This document shows positions 54,111-64,000 of a DNA stretch of 64,000 nt, one piece after another. How positions within the stretch are numbered: the first letter of the stretch is position 1; every line of letters starts with the position of its first letter. The notes under the pieces are model-generated. The model saw only the letters and a program-made list of their open reading frames with translations, made no database searches and was not told where the DNA came from. A program made the translations under genes and the position numbers. Source of the DNA: Varanus komodoensis (Eukaryota > Chordata > Lepidosauria > Squamata > Varanidae); the NCBI RefSeq assembly GCF_004798865.1, contig NW_025335268.1, positions 5,214,486 through 5,278,485 of the forward strand, given 5' to 3'.

Positions 54111-55524
54111 GTTCCAGGAAAGACGCGTGTGTGCAGCTCCCAGTGGAAAGTTGCACTGTCAATATATGTGCGCGCGTGTGTGAACGTGCATATATAGATA
54201 CGTGTAGACGCACATTAACACAGGCGCGCGTGCACCGCATGTAGACGTCTATTCAGAGGCAGAGATAGAACGAGTTTCCATCTGTATTGGGATACCTCGC
54301 TCTTACAAAGATCGAGCGGGTATCCGGCCACAGTTTTGCTTTCAAAAATAAAGGTGATTTCCGAGCATTTATCACCAGGCTGCGAGCCGCTCCCCTCTCC
54401 AGGTTTAAGGTTCGGAGCGCGATCCTAAGATGGTTTACTCAGATATAAATTCCTCTCACTCCTGTAGGAGAGGCTCTCCTGCTGAGGGCGTGCGGGTGTG
54501 TAGCCCGCGCAACCCCGTGCGCGCACACCTTGCGCACGTGCCCCCGCCTTCTGCGCACCTGCCTGCGGGCGGGGATCTCGGGGTCCCCGGGCGCGGCCCC
54601 GCTGGGATCGTGAACGGCAGGGCCTCGTCAAGCGCATCCGCGGAGGCTGCTTCGGGGGCTCAGCACAGGCAGAGATTTAAGCCTATCGAGAAGAATCCCG
54701 TGGGGTTCAGAGCGCCTGGCGGGCAGACGCCACTGCCGCCCACATAAATGGCTTCGTCGCCCAGCAGCCGTGCCATGCCCTGACCCCTGATGGAGCCCCA
54801 CTTAAGCATCTTTCATGCCGGTGGTTCTGCTCTGAGTAGCTCTGACAAGGCATATAACCTGGAGGTGCCTGTTGATTTTGCAGTTGCTGACCCTGCAATC
54901 CAAGGCACCAGTCCTCATGAATTAAGGCCACTTCCTGTTAAATTTCTAGCCATCTGGTACAGGTTGGAAGGGCAGCTGGGGCTTCAGCATTTACTGGAAT
55001 AAAAGTGCCATGCCGCGGCAGTCTGCAATTCTGGGTGCCGCTACCCGGAAGGGATGGAGAGAGAGAAGGAGCGCGCTCCCAGTTGTTTCCGAGTGTGGCT
55101 CAGAACTGCGCCTATTTGGTAACCTGTCGGCCACCCTCCAACGCAGAATTCCGCGTCGGACGCCCCCCTCCTTCAGTGCGATTCAGTGCTTCTAACTTTG
55201 CGTGGGATCCCGTCCATTTGCAGCGCTCATTTGTGTCGATGTAATGGATTTAGCAATGGGGAGAAACTATTCCTCTGTGTGTGGGGACGAGGGTTATTTT
55301 TCATAACTGCAGCCCGTTATCCAGCTGAGATCGCCTGGGTAAGAAGTCGAAGGACGCCTTGCTGCGGTGCTCGGCCGGGGCCTCCACCCCGCAAGCTCGC
55401 CCCCAGGGACACCCAGGGCTAACCGGTTCGTCTGAAAGCGAGTCGCGGTGCTCTCCAGAGCGCCGCCTCGGGCGCTGAGCCTAGCGCCAGTCCTCACAGC
55501 TGTGTCCCGTAGTGGTATCACTAC
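54111..55524. other. Inter-island sequence, GC-rich part at 54480-54640
   Basis: A TATATA word at 54190-54195 lies just after the CpG island. The region 54480-54640 is a smaller CpG-rich patch. No exon recognised. Confidence 0.3.
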
Positions 55525-55730
55525 GTTGGAAGGGCAGGAAAGGCGGGAGATAAATGCCAAGAGCCCGAGGCGGCTTTCACGGTTCCCTCCTCTCCGAGTC
55601 GTCCTCCCAAGAACCCTGTGGGGTAGGTTACGCTGAGAGCCAGCGACTGCCCCAGAATTACCCCGTGAGCTTCATGGCCCACTGGGGACTGGAACCCGGA
55701 CCTCCCAGTCCCACGCCCTAAGCCCCACAT
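55525..55730 (-). repeat. tRNA-derived MIR-like SINE, GC-rich copy
   Basis: 'aaggcgggagataaatgcc', 'aagaaccctgtggggtagg', 'gtgagcttcatggcccactg' and 'cctcccagtcccacgcc' are the reverse complement of tail to head. Confidence 0.75.
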
Positions 55731-55739
55731 CGTGGAAAT

Positions 55740-55832
55740 GAGTGGGGCTTAACTTCGACTACCGTTGCGTACGATTCCCAGAAACGAGCTAAGCGGTTTA
55801 CCCAGAAATAAGCCGCACTGAGCGGCAGGGGA
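55740..55832. repeat. Family C palindromic repeat, GC-rich copy
   Basis: 'gagtggggcttaacttcgac', 'gttgcgtacgattcccag' and 'tttacccagaaataagccgc' are recognisable words of the family. Confidence 0.5.
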
Positions 55833-56208
55833 TCCCCTCTCGCAAAATGCGCGCAGCCCGCAGTGGCCAGCTCTCTCGAAATCCGGGGCGGATTCACTTC
55901 CCCTTACTCGGGTCTGAAGCAGCGCTTTTCGGGGAGGCCTTCCACGAAAAGAGGGCATTTGCCTTCAAGGAGAGCTGGAGAAGAAACAGAAGAGCGGGCG
56001 TTTTTCTTCTATTAAGGGTGGGAAAAATTTTGCTGCAACGACATTTTGAGGGGTAAAAACCCCTGATGGGCAAAAGCAAGAGGTGGGCAAACCCCCCACA
56101 AGTCCAGAAACAAGTTATTCCTGCTTAGGTAGACTACGTGGACAGAAGGGGTGACCGCCCAACCCCTGCGGTAGGTTTTTGGTTTTTTGTTTAATCGGTT
56201 CCCTTCTT
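55833..56208. other. No gene recognised
   Basis: Intergenic sequence with moderate CpG content. Confidence 0.25.
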
Positions 56209-56325
56209 CAGCCTTCTCCAATCTGGCGCAATCCAGGTTTTAGACTTCAAGTCCCAGCAGCTCGAGCCAGCAAGGCTAATGGTCAGGAATGATGGGAGCT
56301 GAGGCAGAAAACAGGGAGGGCACCA
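56209..56325. mobile_element. Family A MITE
   Basis: 'cagccttctccaatctggcg', 'gacttcaagtcccagcagc', 'ggaatgatgggagctgagg' and 'agggagggcaccagatgg' give both arms. Confidence 0.6.
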
Positions 56326-56569
56326 GATGGGGGGAAATTGTCCTTTTTCTTCCCAGTCCGAGAAGCTGAGCGGGAAGCCACGTGGAAACTCACCAGCTTC
56401 CTGTTCAGTCGAGATAGAGAGCAGTCTAGGAACTCTGCTTGTGGGTCAGGGATGTTTTGTTCGGCACGGAGGGCCAGCGAACCCATTTCCCGCAATAGGG
56501 TGGTCCAGGATGTTTGTTGCTGGAGCGGGATTAAAGCGTTGCAGGGAAGCGCTGGTGTAGAGAGAACAC

Positions 56570-57510
56570 TTCCGCGGGAGCGGTGAATCGTGGCCCCGGT
56601 GCCGGGGGGCGAGCCGTCCTTGCGCCCCGCCGCATCCCGTCGCTGCCGGATTCCCCTGCGAAGGGCTTCAGGCCGGCAGCGAAACGGCGCGGACTCCGGC
56701 CGCGGGTCTCACGCACACACGCACGCTGCGCGGCCATTCACACGCACTGTTTTGCACCCGATCTCTTCGCGAACGCCTCCCCCGTCTCCTCGGGCCATCC
56801 CTGTCCGTCACGTCGACAGGGGAGGGGGGAGCCGCAGGCAGAAGGATGGGGGGGGCAGCAGGAGCGGGGGAGGCGCCCGATGAGTCCGGCGCGATCCGAG
56901 GCGCCGGGGCTCCCGTGTCTCTCTCTCAGCAAGCGCCCATGGACGGCGGGGCGGCGAAAGACTCGGGGCCGCCGCCTCCGCTTCACACGCAGTGCAGAAG
57001 AATCCTCCTCCCCGCAAGGTGGGTCAGAGTTGTGCGAGAGGGGTGCGGGGAGCGGGGAGAGAAGCCCTGCAGTGCGGAGAGGCGAGAACGGCGCGCAGCG
57101 CGGAGCATCAGCTTCAGGCTGGCGAGGAGGAGCTCTGACCTTGGTCACCCGGCCCATTCTCGGGGCCTTCTCTCCCATCTCTTCTCCGGAAGGATGCAGG
57201 AACCCCTTTGCATGCTTGCTCGCTTGTCTCGGCTCTCCATGCCTCCAACCCGCATCTGCATTCACACGTCACCTGGACACGCGGGGAGGTGACGCGGAGC
57301 GCCCTCGGCTGCGCGCCCGCGGCCAAGCAGCGGCTCCGTCCACAAGCCCCGCGGGAGCTCGCCTCGCCTCGCCTGCCCGCTCAAGCGCGCTTCTGCCCGG
57401 GAAAACGAGGCGCTTGGCTGTCCGCGAGCGTGCGAAGGGGACGGGATGCGGAAAGGATCAGGACCTGTCCCGTTTGGCCGCAAGCCTGTATCTAGGCTGG
57501 GTTGCTGGGT
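56570..57510. promoter_or_regulatory. Large orphan CpG island, 10.5 kb downstream of HLX
   Basis: CpG-dense, with frames open on both strands (333 codons + at 56583-57584; 175 codons - at 56738-57265). No known domain. The long + frame runs on into a SINE fragment at its end, which argues against coding. Role unknown. Confidence 0.6.
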
Positions 57511-57549
57511 GCGTCCGTAACCTTTCTCCAGGGAGCCCGGAATGGGATT

Positions 57550-57670
57550 TTAAGCTTCACATCGACCCTGTGAGGTTGGCTTAGGCTAAAAGTTGGTGGC
57601 TTGGCTGAGTGGCGTCCAGCAGGGACTTAAGTCCGAGCTTCCCGTGCCTAAGCCAACCTCGCACCGCTGC
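57550..57670 (-). repeat. SINE fragment, MIR-like
   Basis: 'cgaccctgtgaggttggctt' and 'cccgtgcctaagccaacc' match the reverse complement of SINE body and head with internal change. Confidence 0.5.
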
Positions 57671-58710
57671 AGCAGGCGACTCTCCGGGTTGTCCACTTAA
57701 CCACAGACATGAGGGGCACCATCAGGGCAAACTGAAGCACCTCGGAGGAAGTACAACACACGCTTGGGCACCTGCACTGAAACTGCCAGAGTTCAACCTT
57801 GGTCCTTTACACGAATCTGCCTGGATTAGCCCCGCACCTTGGCAGGTTATACAGAGTAAGCACAAATCGTGTGCATGCCACACAACCCATGTGCCCCAGT
57901 GGTTTTGCAAAGAGAATTAGGCTCCTTTTTTCCTTTTATTCGTCCTTCACGTTCAAAATGAAAATTAGGTTGGTTGCCGATCCGCACTGAGATGCAACCA
58001 GACTTGCTCCTGTCCCTCCCCACACCCCATTTCTGCACCCCACATCTCCCTACACAGTTTCTGCCGCTGGACCATCTGGTATCTGTAAAACAGAAGATCA
58101 TTTCTACTTGTGCCAACCCAACATTTGCCACAATTTCTCCTTTAAACATAACAAACTTTTTGAAACGAAAGAAAATCCTAACTTTTTGCTGATTGGAACT
58201 CCTTGGAAATAAGGGCAGTTTACACAAAACCTTCATTAGGTTTCCAAAATAAAACAGTGCTGCTTTTTTACTCAATTGCTCCAAAAATTGAGCCCCCTCC
58301 CCCAGCTCAATTTTTAGAGCCCTCTAAGCCGTGAACTCCAGCAGACATGAACGTCATGTGAGCACCTTTTGTTTGGCTCCTGAAGAGCCCTTCTCTATCC
58401 CGCCCGAAGCATTCTTCCTGGATTCTTCAAAAGATGCCATGGTAGCTCCTTCCTCTCTTCTCAGAGTAGGAAGTACACAGGAGATGGGTGGCCCGGGAGC
58501 TCTCTACCTGCAGGTTGGTGCTCGGATGTCCAATGAGCAGAAAATCTGAGCAAAGCTACGGCAGGAGAGGAATTGGCGGCCAGCTCCTTGCCCTCGCCAA
58601 AGCTCACTTCCAGACCAGCTTGTGCACTGTTCTTCCATTTGTGGAGCGACTCCTGTTTGCTTGCCTTTCCGAAAATGGTTCTTTGTAGTTCCAGCTGGAG
58701 TGCCACCACT
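57671..58710. other. No gene or family recognised
   Basis: Ordinary intergenic sequence; no domain in any frame. Confidence 0.25.
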
Positions 58711-58895
58711 GAGCCAGGGTGGTGTAGGACTGGAGACCTGACTGGATGAGTTCGAACCTTTCGAATCTGTCACAAGCTCTCAGCCCATCCTATCTCACCA
58801 GGTTGCTGTTGTGAAGCTAAAATGGAACTATGTCAGCTGCCTTGGGTCCTTCACAAGAGGAAAAGTGTGGGGTATAAATTCCATGTAACAACAAC
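58711..58895 (+). repeat. tRNA-derived MIR-like SINE
   Basis: 'ccagggtggtgtaggactgg', 'gctctcagcccatcctatc', 'ccaggttgctgttgtgaagc', 'cagctgccttgggtcc' and 'gtggggtataaattcc' are in order. Confidence 0.75.
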
Positions 58896-60059
58896 AACCA
58901 ATGTGTGAGAGGGGATCTACTTAAGGAGCGATTCTGTCCATGGTTTGACAGAAAAGAAGCCTTATGACCCCCAGCATTCCCCAGGAGTTGGGGAGTCGTT
59001 GGACATTTTCTTTTCTTTGCTGGGAGTTCTGTTGAAACCTGCGCAGGATTGCACCCCATTATCCCAGGAGCTCCTTCCAGCAGTGAGCAGCCAGATCTTG
59101 GGGGTGTTCTCTTGCAAGGGAGTTCTACCTCATTCATACTCTTACCCAGCCGTTCTTAACCTGTGCTGTGCTGTCCAAGGATGATGGGAGCTGGAGGGCA
59201 CCAGCTGAGTTGGGCTGTTTTAGCCAAGTAACTATTGGCACTGCCATATGTTTGAATTTTTGGGAGGAGCTGTGCTCCCAAACCCATGTCTCAAGATGCC
59301 CAATAAATGGTCCAGAACCTCTTTCCATAGTTAGATTGCTCGTGTATGTCCTGGACCAATTAATCATGCCAAGCAGTATATGAGTGTGTCTTAGCCTTCC
59401 TTACAGGGTTGTTGTGCCGAGGAAGAGTATGCACATGTGTGCCTGGGAAAGAAACAACTGAACCAGCCTTATGCAACCTGTGGCCTACCAGCTCTTTAGA
59501 GGAGAAACAGGATATATGCAATAATCTTACATTGCCATGAGGAGGTCTCTGCTTCAATGCAGAGTAAACATGTTACCTATAGAACCTCTTCATGATTCCC
59601 TGGTATTCCCAGGCAGGGCTGGAAATATTTTAATCTAAATCCAGCAGTTGCTGCCGGGCAGAGTACTGTACACAACACAGTTAGCATTCCTGACCACTCC
59701 AGGAATGAGCCCATTTGGAGCACTAGTCTCAGCAATGTACATTCCCTCCTGGCCAACTCTGAAGCTGGGCAAGCAGCTGCAGGAGTGAATCCAGAGGAAC
59801 ATTCAAGCTGGGAAACAGTGTGTTCAAAGGACATGTTACCCACCCAACACAGGCTGAATCCCTTTCTCTGACTTTTGACCAACTTCATTGAATAGCCACG
59901 TAATTCCATAATAGCCACATGAATGAAGCTCTGAAAAGGCAGGAGATGCACCAGTGTAAAATATCTCACTCTCAAAGCATCATAAAATCCCAGTAAACAG
60001 CCAGGAGGAGCCCTGCATGGGGAGGGCAGAGAACATCCTCTGTTTGAGTGATGGCCTCC
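58896..60059. other. No gene; small repeat remnants
   Basis: A family A half at 59150-59205 ('aaggatgatgggagctgg') and a SINE body remnant at about 59390-59420 ('ttacagggttgttgtgcc'). The minus-strand frame 59577-60470 has no domain. Confidence 0.3.
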
Positions 60060-60430
60060 ACCTTTCCACTCCCTTCCAGCTCTTTCTTCGCTACCAACAA
60101 ACACAGAACATGTGCTTTCCTGTAAACAGTGGTCCCCAGGGAAGCTGAGGGCAGGGGCACCAAAGGCACTGCGCTGCGTCCCTTTAGGCCAAGAGCTCTT
60201 TCTCAGCCACAGGCGGGGCGAGGCGGGTGAGCCATTAAAGTGTGTTATTATTATTGATGGTGGTTTGTTGGGAGGTCCGGGCAGCCGGGGGTTGGGATTC
60301 CGGCTCCAGGGCTCACCCAGCAGTGATGCATGCCACCTGGCTGAAACCAGAGATCCGTTAATGGGTTTAGCCTTTGCTAATTGGTGTCTTAGGAGCGGAG
60401 GCTCCAAGGGAGGGAAGGTATGTCTAGAGC
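60060..60430. promoter_or_regulatory. Candidate conserved non-coding block, 14 kb downstream of HLX
   Basis: Repeat-free, with 'gccattaaagtgtgttatt', 'gagatccgttaatgggttta', 'cctttgctaattggtgtc' and 'aacaaacacagaacatgtg' (FOX-, TAAT- and CCAAT-type cores). Of the window's non-coding stretches it reads most like an ancient enhancer. No alignment was available. Confidence 0.35.
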
Positions 60431-60689
60431 TTAGAAAAAAATAAAAAAGGAAAAGAAATCCCAAAAGCACAAATCATCAACCAGCTATGCTGGGAAAGGG
60501 ACAGAAAAGGGCAGGCCATGTTCACCCAAGAATTGATCTCTGGGTGTGCGTGTGCGTGTGCGCAAGTGCATGTGTGTGTCTGAGGAGAGGGAACAGCTGC
60601 TTTATATATCTTCTAAAATGGGAGATTTACCATTGTTGGCTTCTCATTCCTTTGTTTACAACCTGTATCTATTGTTCCATATCGAACTG

Positions 60690-60960
60690 GATTCCGGAGC
60701 AGTGAACAATAAAAATATAACAAGAATAAAACACCAAATTAAAACAGTATCTGTTTAAAAATAATGGCTGTCAGCCCAGAAAGGCTTCCAGAAATAAAGA
60801 TGTTTTCGGGGGGTCCCAGAGGCACCAACATCTTGCCAGGCCCCCAGATGCTGAGAATTCCACAGGAATGCCATGCGGAAGACCCTCCTCCAGGTGGACT
60901 CTGCGCATCACCGCTGATGAGTTCGGTGGCCAGAAACGTTCACAGCATCTAGCAAAGCCT
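60690..60960 (-). repeat. L2-like LINE fragment, antisense
   Basis: On the + strand 'agaaaggcttccagaaat' and 'gctgagaattccacagg', then 'ctccaggtggactctgcgc', mirror in reverse the FRHQAKTFLFK and LWNALPRE regions of the + strand LINE copies. Decayed. Confidence 0.45.
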
Positions 60961-61087
60961 GTCTGGAACATCTGCAGCCTCCTCCACATTGCCTCTGAGG
61001 ACGGCAACTGGGCCTTTGAGTGGCCCTGCCACTTCCCCTTTGTTTTGCTTACTTCTTGCACGATCTGGTGGTTTCCAGCAGCTGTGA

Positions 61088-61175
61088 ACGACAGCTACCA
61101 TAATCGCTGACCACTGCCCATGCTGGCTGGGCCTGAGGGAGTTATAGTCCAGCACAGCTCAGGGAAGGCTGACTT
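61088..61175. mobile_element. Family A MITE
   Basis: 'tgaccactgcccatgctgg', 'gggcctgagggagttatag' and 'cagctcagggaaggctgac' match. Confidence 0.6.
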
Positions 61176-61544
61176 AGCCTAAGGAAGAGTTCTGGAACAC
61201 TAGAAAGCTTGCACAGTCTTTGGTGACCTTGAAGTTGGTCTAATAAAGGAATTGCCCTTATATAGATTTCGCAATACTAGCAAGGGGTTGGAGAATCTTC
61301 CCTTACAAGGAAAGTGTGAAACTAGTGGACAGCAGCAATAGACTCAGGACAGAACAAACAGACAAGCAAACAAACAAAATGTCTCTCACACAAACTGACA
61401 GGCATGTATTCAGTTCATTATCATACATTATGGTGATAGATGCTAATACAAATAGTCACAAAATAAAGGCAAACCACAAAACAACCACGTTAGCCCAGCT
61501 TTCTTCCTCATGGTTTCTACTTTAGAACGATGTTGTTGTCCTGT
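61176..61544. other. No gene or family recognised
   Basis: AT-rich with 'acaaacagacaagcaaacaa' near 61355. Confidence 0.25.
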
Positions 61545-61935
61545 CAGTACCAGCCAGCAGGGCCGATGGTCAAGGGCGGTGGAGCTTGTGAGCAGCATAG
61601 AACAACTTGCAGGAATCATGCTGGGCAAAGCTGGATTAGACACGTTTATGGAGGAAGGACTCTCTGGCTACCATTCTGTGCATAGTGGCTTGGGAGGAAA
61701 CTACCCTGAGAACAGTGGGATTCATTTCTGAGCACACCTGCACCAAGGGGCACTGAGAACCCTGAGTGCAACACAGAACTTCCATGTTCAGATCCATCTA
61801 CAAAGGGGCAAGCAAGAAGGTTGGATGTTGCCACATCACATGCTTTGTGGGTTTTCCAGAAATATTTGCCTGGCTACAGTGGGGGTGGATTGGCATTTGC
61901 ATCTAATCCAACAGGGCTTTTCTTATGTTCTATAT
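61545..61935 (+). repeat. Family B repeat, longest copy
   Basis: 'aaagctggattagacacg', 'tttatggaggaaggactct', 'ggctaccattctgtgcat', 'cttccatgttcagatccatc', 'ttttccagaaatatttg' and the end 'aatccaacagggcttttctt' with 'atgttctata'. It gives the most complete order of the family in the window. Confidence 0.65.
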
Positions 61936-62440
61936 GCATGTTTGGTTTAAATGAACTGCCTGCTTATTAACATCTGGGGATATCAAACTAGCTTCAACTA
62001 GTAACATTCTGACTTTTTATGTATTCATTTTTATTGCGGATGTCACCAAAACAGACAAAAATGAGATAAATCTACAAAAACAAAATAACAAAAGCAAGCT
62101 CCTGCTGAAATTAACAACTGCTGATGTGTAAATATCCAAAGAACAGTATAAATCCAGATATATCAATTACACATAAGTTTCAACAAAGGCAGACCAAATA
62201 TCCATATTTATGACCATTCAAGTATGGCATCTACTCAAATATAGTCTTTAATCTGTTGTCTTGTAGTGTGTTTTTATCCTTCCAGTGTTGTAGAAGTTTT
62301 TTTAGCTGTCAAAAAGACATAAAAACCCATTTATATTGACCAAGTTCTACTTTCCAAGAGAAAAAGTGTATCTCAAAAACATCAGAGTGCCCTGACATAG
62401 TTACACATATTATAACTGTACTCTGAGTTGATGCAGCACA
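61936..62440. other. AT-rich sequence, possible LINE UTR remnant
   Basis: A-rich stretch on the + strand ('ctacaaaaacaaaataac'), with no recognisable coding part. It could be an antisense LINE 3' UTR, but no match could be shown. Confidence 0.25.
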
Positions 62441-62574
62441 GTTGTCAAGGCCATGGCAAAGGGTCCACAAAGTAGTCTGTGTCTCCTGTGAAATGACTGG
62501 GTGTCTCTCAGCTGAGCTCCCATTTGTGTTTTCTATGCTCGGACTTTATTTTACTCCCTTTGCTTTATACCAGG

Positions 62575-62660
62575 CTCTGGCAATTTGGTCCCTTCCTGAT
62601 AGTTTGGACTACATCTCTCATCTGCCCAACCACCATGGCCCGTGGTCAGAGGTTATTGGA
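62575..62660. mobile_element. Family A MITE, decayed
   Basis: 'gatagtttggactacatctc', 'tcatctgcccaaccaccat' and 'ggcccgtggtcagaggtta' match the core. Confidence 0.5.
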
Positions 62661-62790
62661 GATTTACTGCAAAAAAGAGCAGAGGGCTTCTCAAAGTTCT
62701 CCACCCTGTCAGTGGGCAAACAAATTGGTGGTGAGACATTCGCAACAGTTTCTCACAGGCAGGCCTCCCAACTGGCAGGGGCTATAGCAC

Positions 62791-62830
62791 TGCCTGCCCT
62801 GCCCTGCCCTGCCCTGCCCTGCCCTGCCCT
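62791..62830. repeat. (GCCCT)n tandem repeat
   Basis: Seven perfect GCCCT units preceded by a partial unit. Continues as a C/T-rich stretch. Confidence 0.9.
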
Positions 62831-62840
62831 TTCCTCCCTC

Positions 62841-63596
62841 CCTTTGCCTGTTTGTTTCTGTGTGTGTTGCCAACTGTAAGTGACAACGACATTGACTGGG
62901 CTGGCCCTCTGGCCCCCATTGCAGCCCCAGATGTGGCTGCCTGATGTGGCTGCCACGGTGCCTGGCACCAGGGAACAGACGGAGCTGATGTTTTCCACCA
63001 TCATGAAAGAGGCTTCCATTCTTCTACCTCATTTTCAAGGTGTTTTATAATTTGGTGTTGTGATGTTTTGAGCTGCAAGGTGGCTTAAGTGTACTGTGTG
63101 TGTTTTCACTCTCTATCACATGTTTCTCCTCCCAGACTGCTTGAACTCCCTGAATGGAAAAAAGCTCTGCTGGAGGACTTCATGATCTTCCTTCCTGGGC
63201 TTTACCTGAAGTGTGGGAAGCCAAGGAGATGAGTGTCCAGTGAAAAGAAGATGCTGGTACATATTCCTCAGCCACCTCCTATGTAAGGAAAGCTTAAGAA
63301 GGCCAAACTCAACCTATGAGAATTTCTCCTTCCCCCGCACCATTGTACTGGGGGGTTTTTTTTTAAAGCAATTTCCTTAACTTTTTGAAATAAGTTGAAC
63401 CAGAAGGGTAAAAAAAGTGGAGCACATTTATTTGTCTGCCCCTGCTCCATACTCCTCTTTGCAGGAGTAGAACAGTCCAGCAGAACACCAGAAGCAGAGC
63501 CTCATTTCCTCTGCTAAAGCGACCCACTGAAAACCACCAGCTGCCGCCTACCTGTTGAACGTGCGCTGGGACGTCCTGCGGGAGGGCGCGGCCTAC
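62841..63596. other. No gene recognised
   Basis: A 13-bp unit (GATGTGGCTGCCT type) is duplicated at about 62930-62955. The rest shows no clear element. Confidence 0.3.
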
Positions 63597-63668
63597 GTGC
63601 CACCTCTTCTCATTGGCTGGCAATGCAGGCAAGTGCCACCTCTTCTCATTGGCTGGCAATGCAAGCAA
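63597..63668. repeat. 36-bp tandem duplication carrying an inverted CCAAT box
   Basis: Two head-to-tail 36-bp units starting GTGCCACCTCTTCTCATTGG differ at one base. Each holds ATTGG (63612-63616 and 63648-63652). CpG-bearing sequence lies just upstream (63560-63600). It may be part of a promoter whose gene lies outside the window. Confidence 0.85.
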
Positions 63669-63865
63669 GCAAAAAGCCCTGGGAGGCCATCCTCGGAGCG
63701 CCTGCACTGGCTGGAGCCTTCTCTTCCTTGGTCCTGTATCCTTTCCTAGAAGTGGCTCCACGCACGTGTTGCTCTTCTGAGTTCAGGATGCACTAGCTTT
63801 CGCCGACTGTTGCGCATCCCCGAACCTGGCACACTCCAGCTTTTTTGGACTGCAGTGTGTGTCTC

Positions 63866-63958
63866 CCCAGCCCTCTTAACCTCTGGCCTGATTGCTCCCA
63901 CTTGGTGCTGGGAACTGTGGTCTGAGAGTGCCAGGCTGAGAAAGGTTAAAGCCCTGGT
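63866..63958. mobile_element. Family A MITE, decayed
   Basis: 'cagccctcttaacctctggc', 'ggtgctgggaactgtggtc' and 'gtgccaggctgagaaagg' fit the two arms. Confidence 0.55.
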
Positions 63959-64000
63959 GAGGAAGGTTGCTGTGTTGGAGGAAAGCCCACCGATGGATTT

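Noticed and set aside
52891-54240. 449-codon open frame on the minus strand
   Set aside because: It lies in a CpG island where frames are open on both strands. The product is only Arg/Pro/Ala/Gly-rich, spans a 25-nt G run and has no domain or splice context.
56583-57584. 333-codon open frame on the plus strand
   Set aside because: GC-rich composition effect, with overlapping frames on both strands. The end runs into a SINE fragment, and no family is recognisable.
63363-63761. 132-codon minus-strand frame with a repeated ALPANEKRWH peptide
   Set aside because: The peptide repeat is just the 36-bp DNA duplication read in frame; no homologous protein is known to me.
46136-64000. A second protein-coding gene downstream of HLX (for example DUSP10, the next gene in human)
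   Set aside because: No dual-specificity phosphatase motif or other recognisable exon was seen. In human that gene is hundreds of kilobases away.
1-64000. Retroviral, LTR, Polinton-type or CRISPR elements
   Set aside because: No capsid, envelope, integrase or long terminal repeat signature and no regularly spaced repeat array was recognised. Only LINE, SINE and DNA transposon remains were seen.

Overview
The window looks like a non-avian reptile genome, most likely a squamate. It carries CR1 and L2-like LINEs, many copies of a tRNA-derived SINE with a MIR-like body and the phrase 'cctcacagggttgttgtg', several hAT-type non-autonomous DNA elements and small palindromic MITE-like repeats. I saw no Alu, mammalian L1, retroviral or LTR element. 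The species call rests on remembered repeat families, not on a search.

One host protein-coding gene can be supported: HLX (H2.0-like homeobox) on the + strand. It has four coding exons (37137-37689, 40132-40311, 41276-41460, 45080-45481) with GT/AG introns and compatible phases, giving 439 residues. The homeodomain spans residues 263-322 and is split by the last intron between its positions 44 and 45. The promoter has two CCAAT boxes in inverted orientation (36652-36674) and a TATA-like box (36708-36715). The 3' end has a consensus poly(A) signal (46109-46114). The gene lies in a broad CpG-rich domain from about 36.4 to 42.6 kb.

Layout: 1-25 kb is gene-free, repeat-rich upstream sequence, with a 2.9-kb CR1 (19.5-22.3 kb) and two copies of one hAT family about 3 kb apart in opposite orientation, one inside the CR1 and one inside a SINE. 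From 25.4 to 29 kb lies an orphan CpG-rich cluster. From 29 to 36 kb there are an inverted repeat pair, SINEs and AT-rich sequence with conserved-looking blocks. HLX occupies 36.7-46.1 kb. From 46 to 52.5 kb there are decayed repeats, including many short palindromic copies. From 52.9 to 57.5 kb lie two more large CpG islands with no recognisable gene. From 57.7 to 64 kb there are repeats plus a conserved-looking block at about 60.1-60.4 kb.

The most useful leads are the paired-CCAAT promoter, the orphan CpG islands flanking HLX, the candidate enhancer blocks, the nested hAT insertions with perfect 8-bp target duplications, and an unassigned inverted repeat pair at 28.9-30.4 kb. I found no clear evidence of an undescribed multi-gene system.
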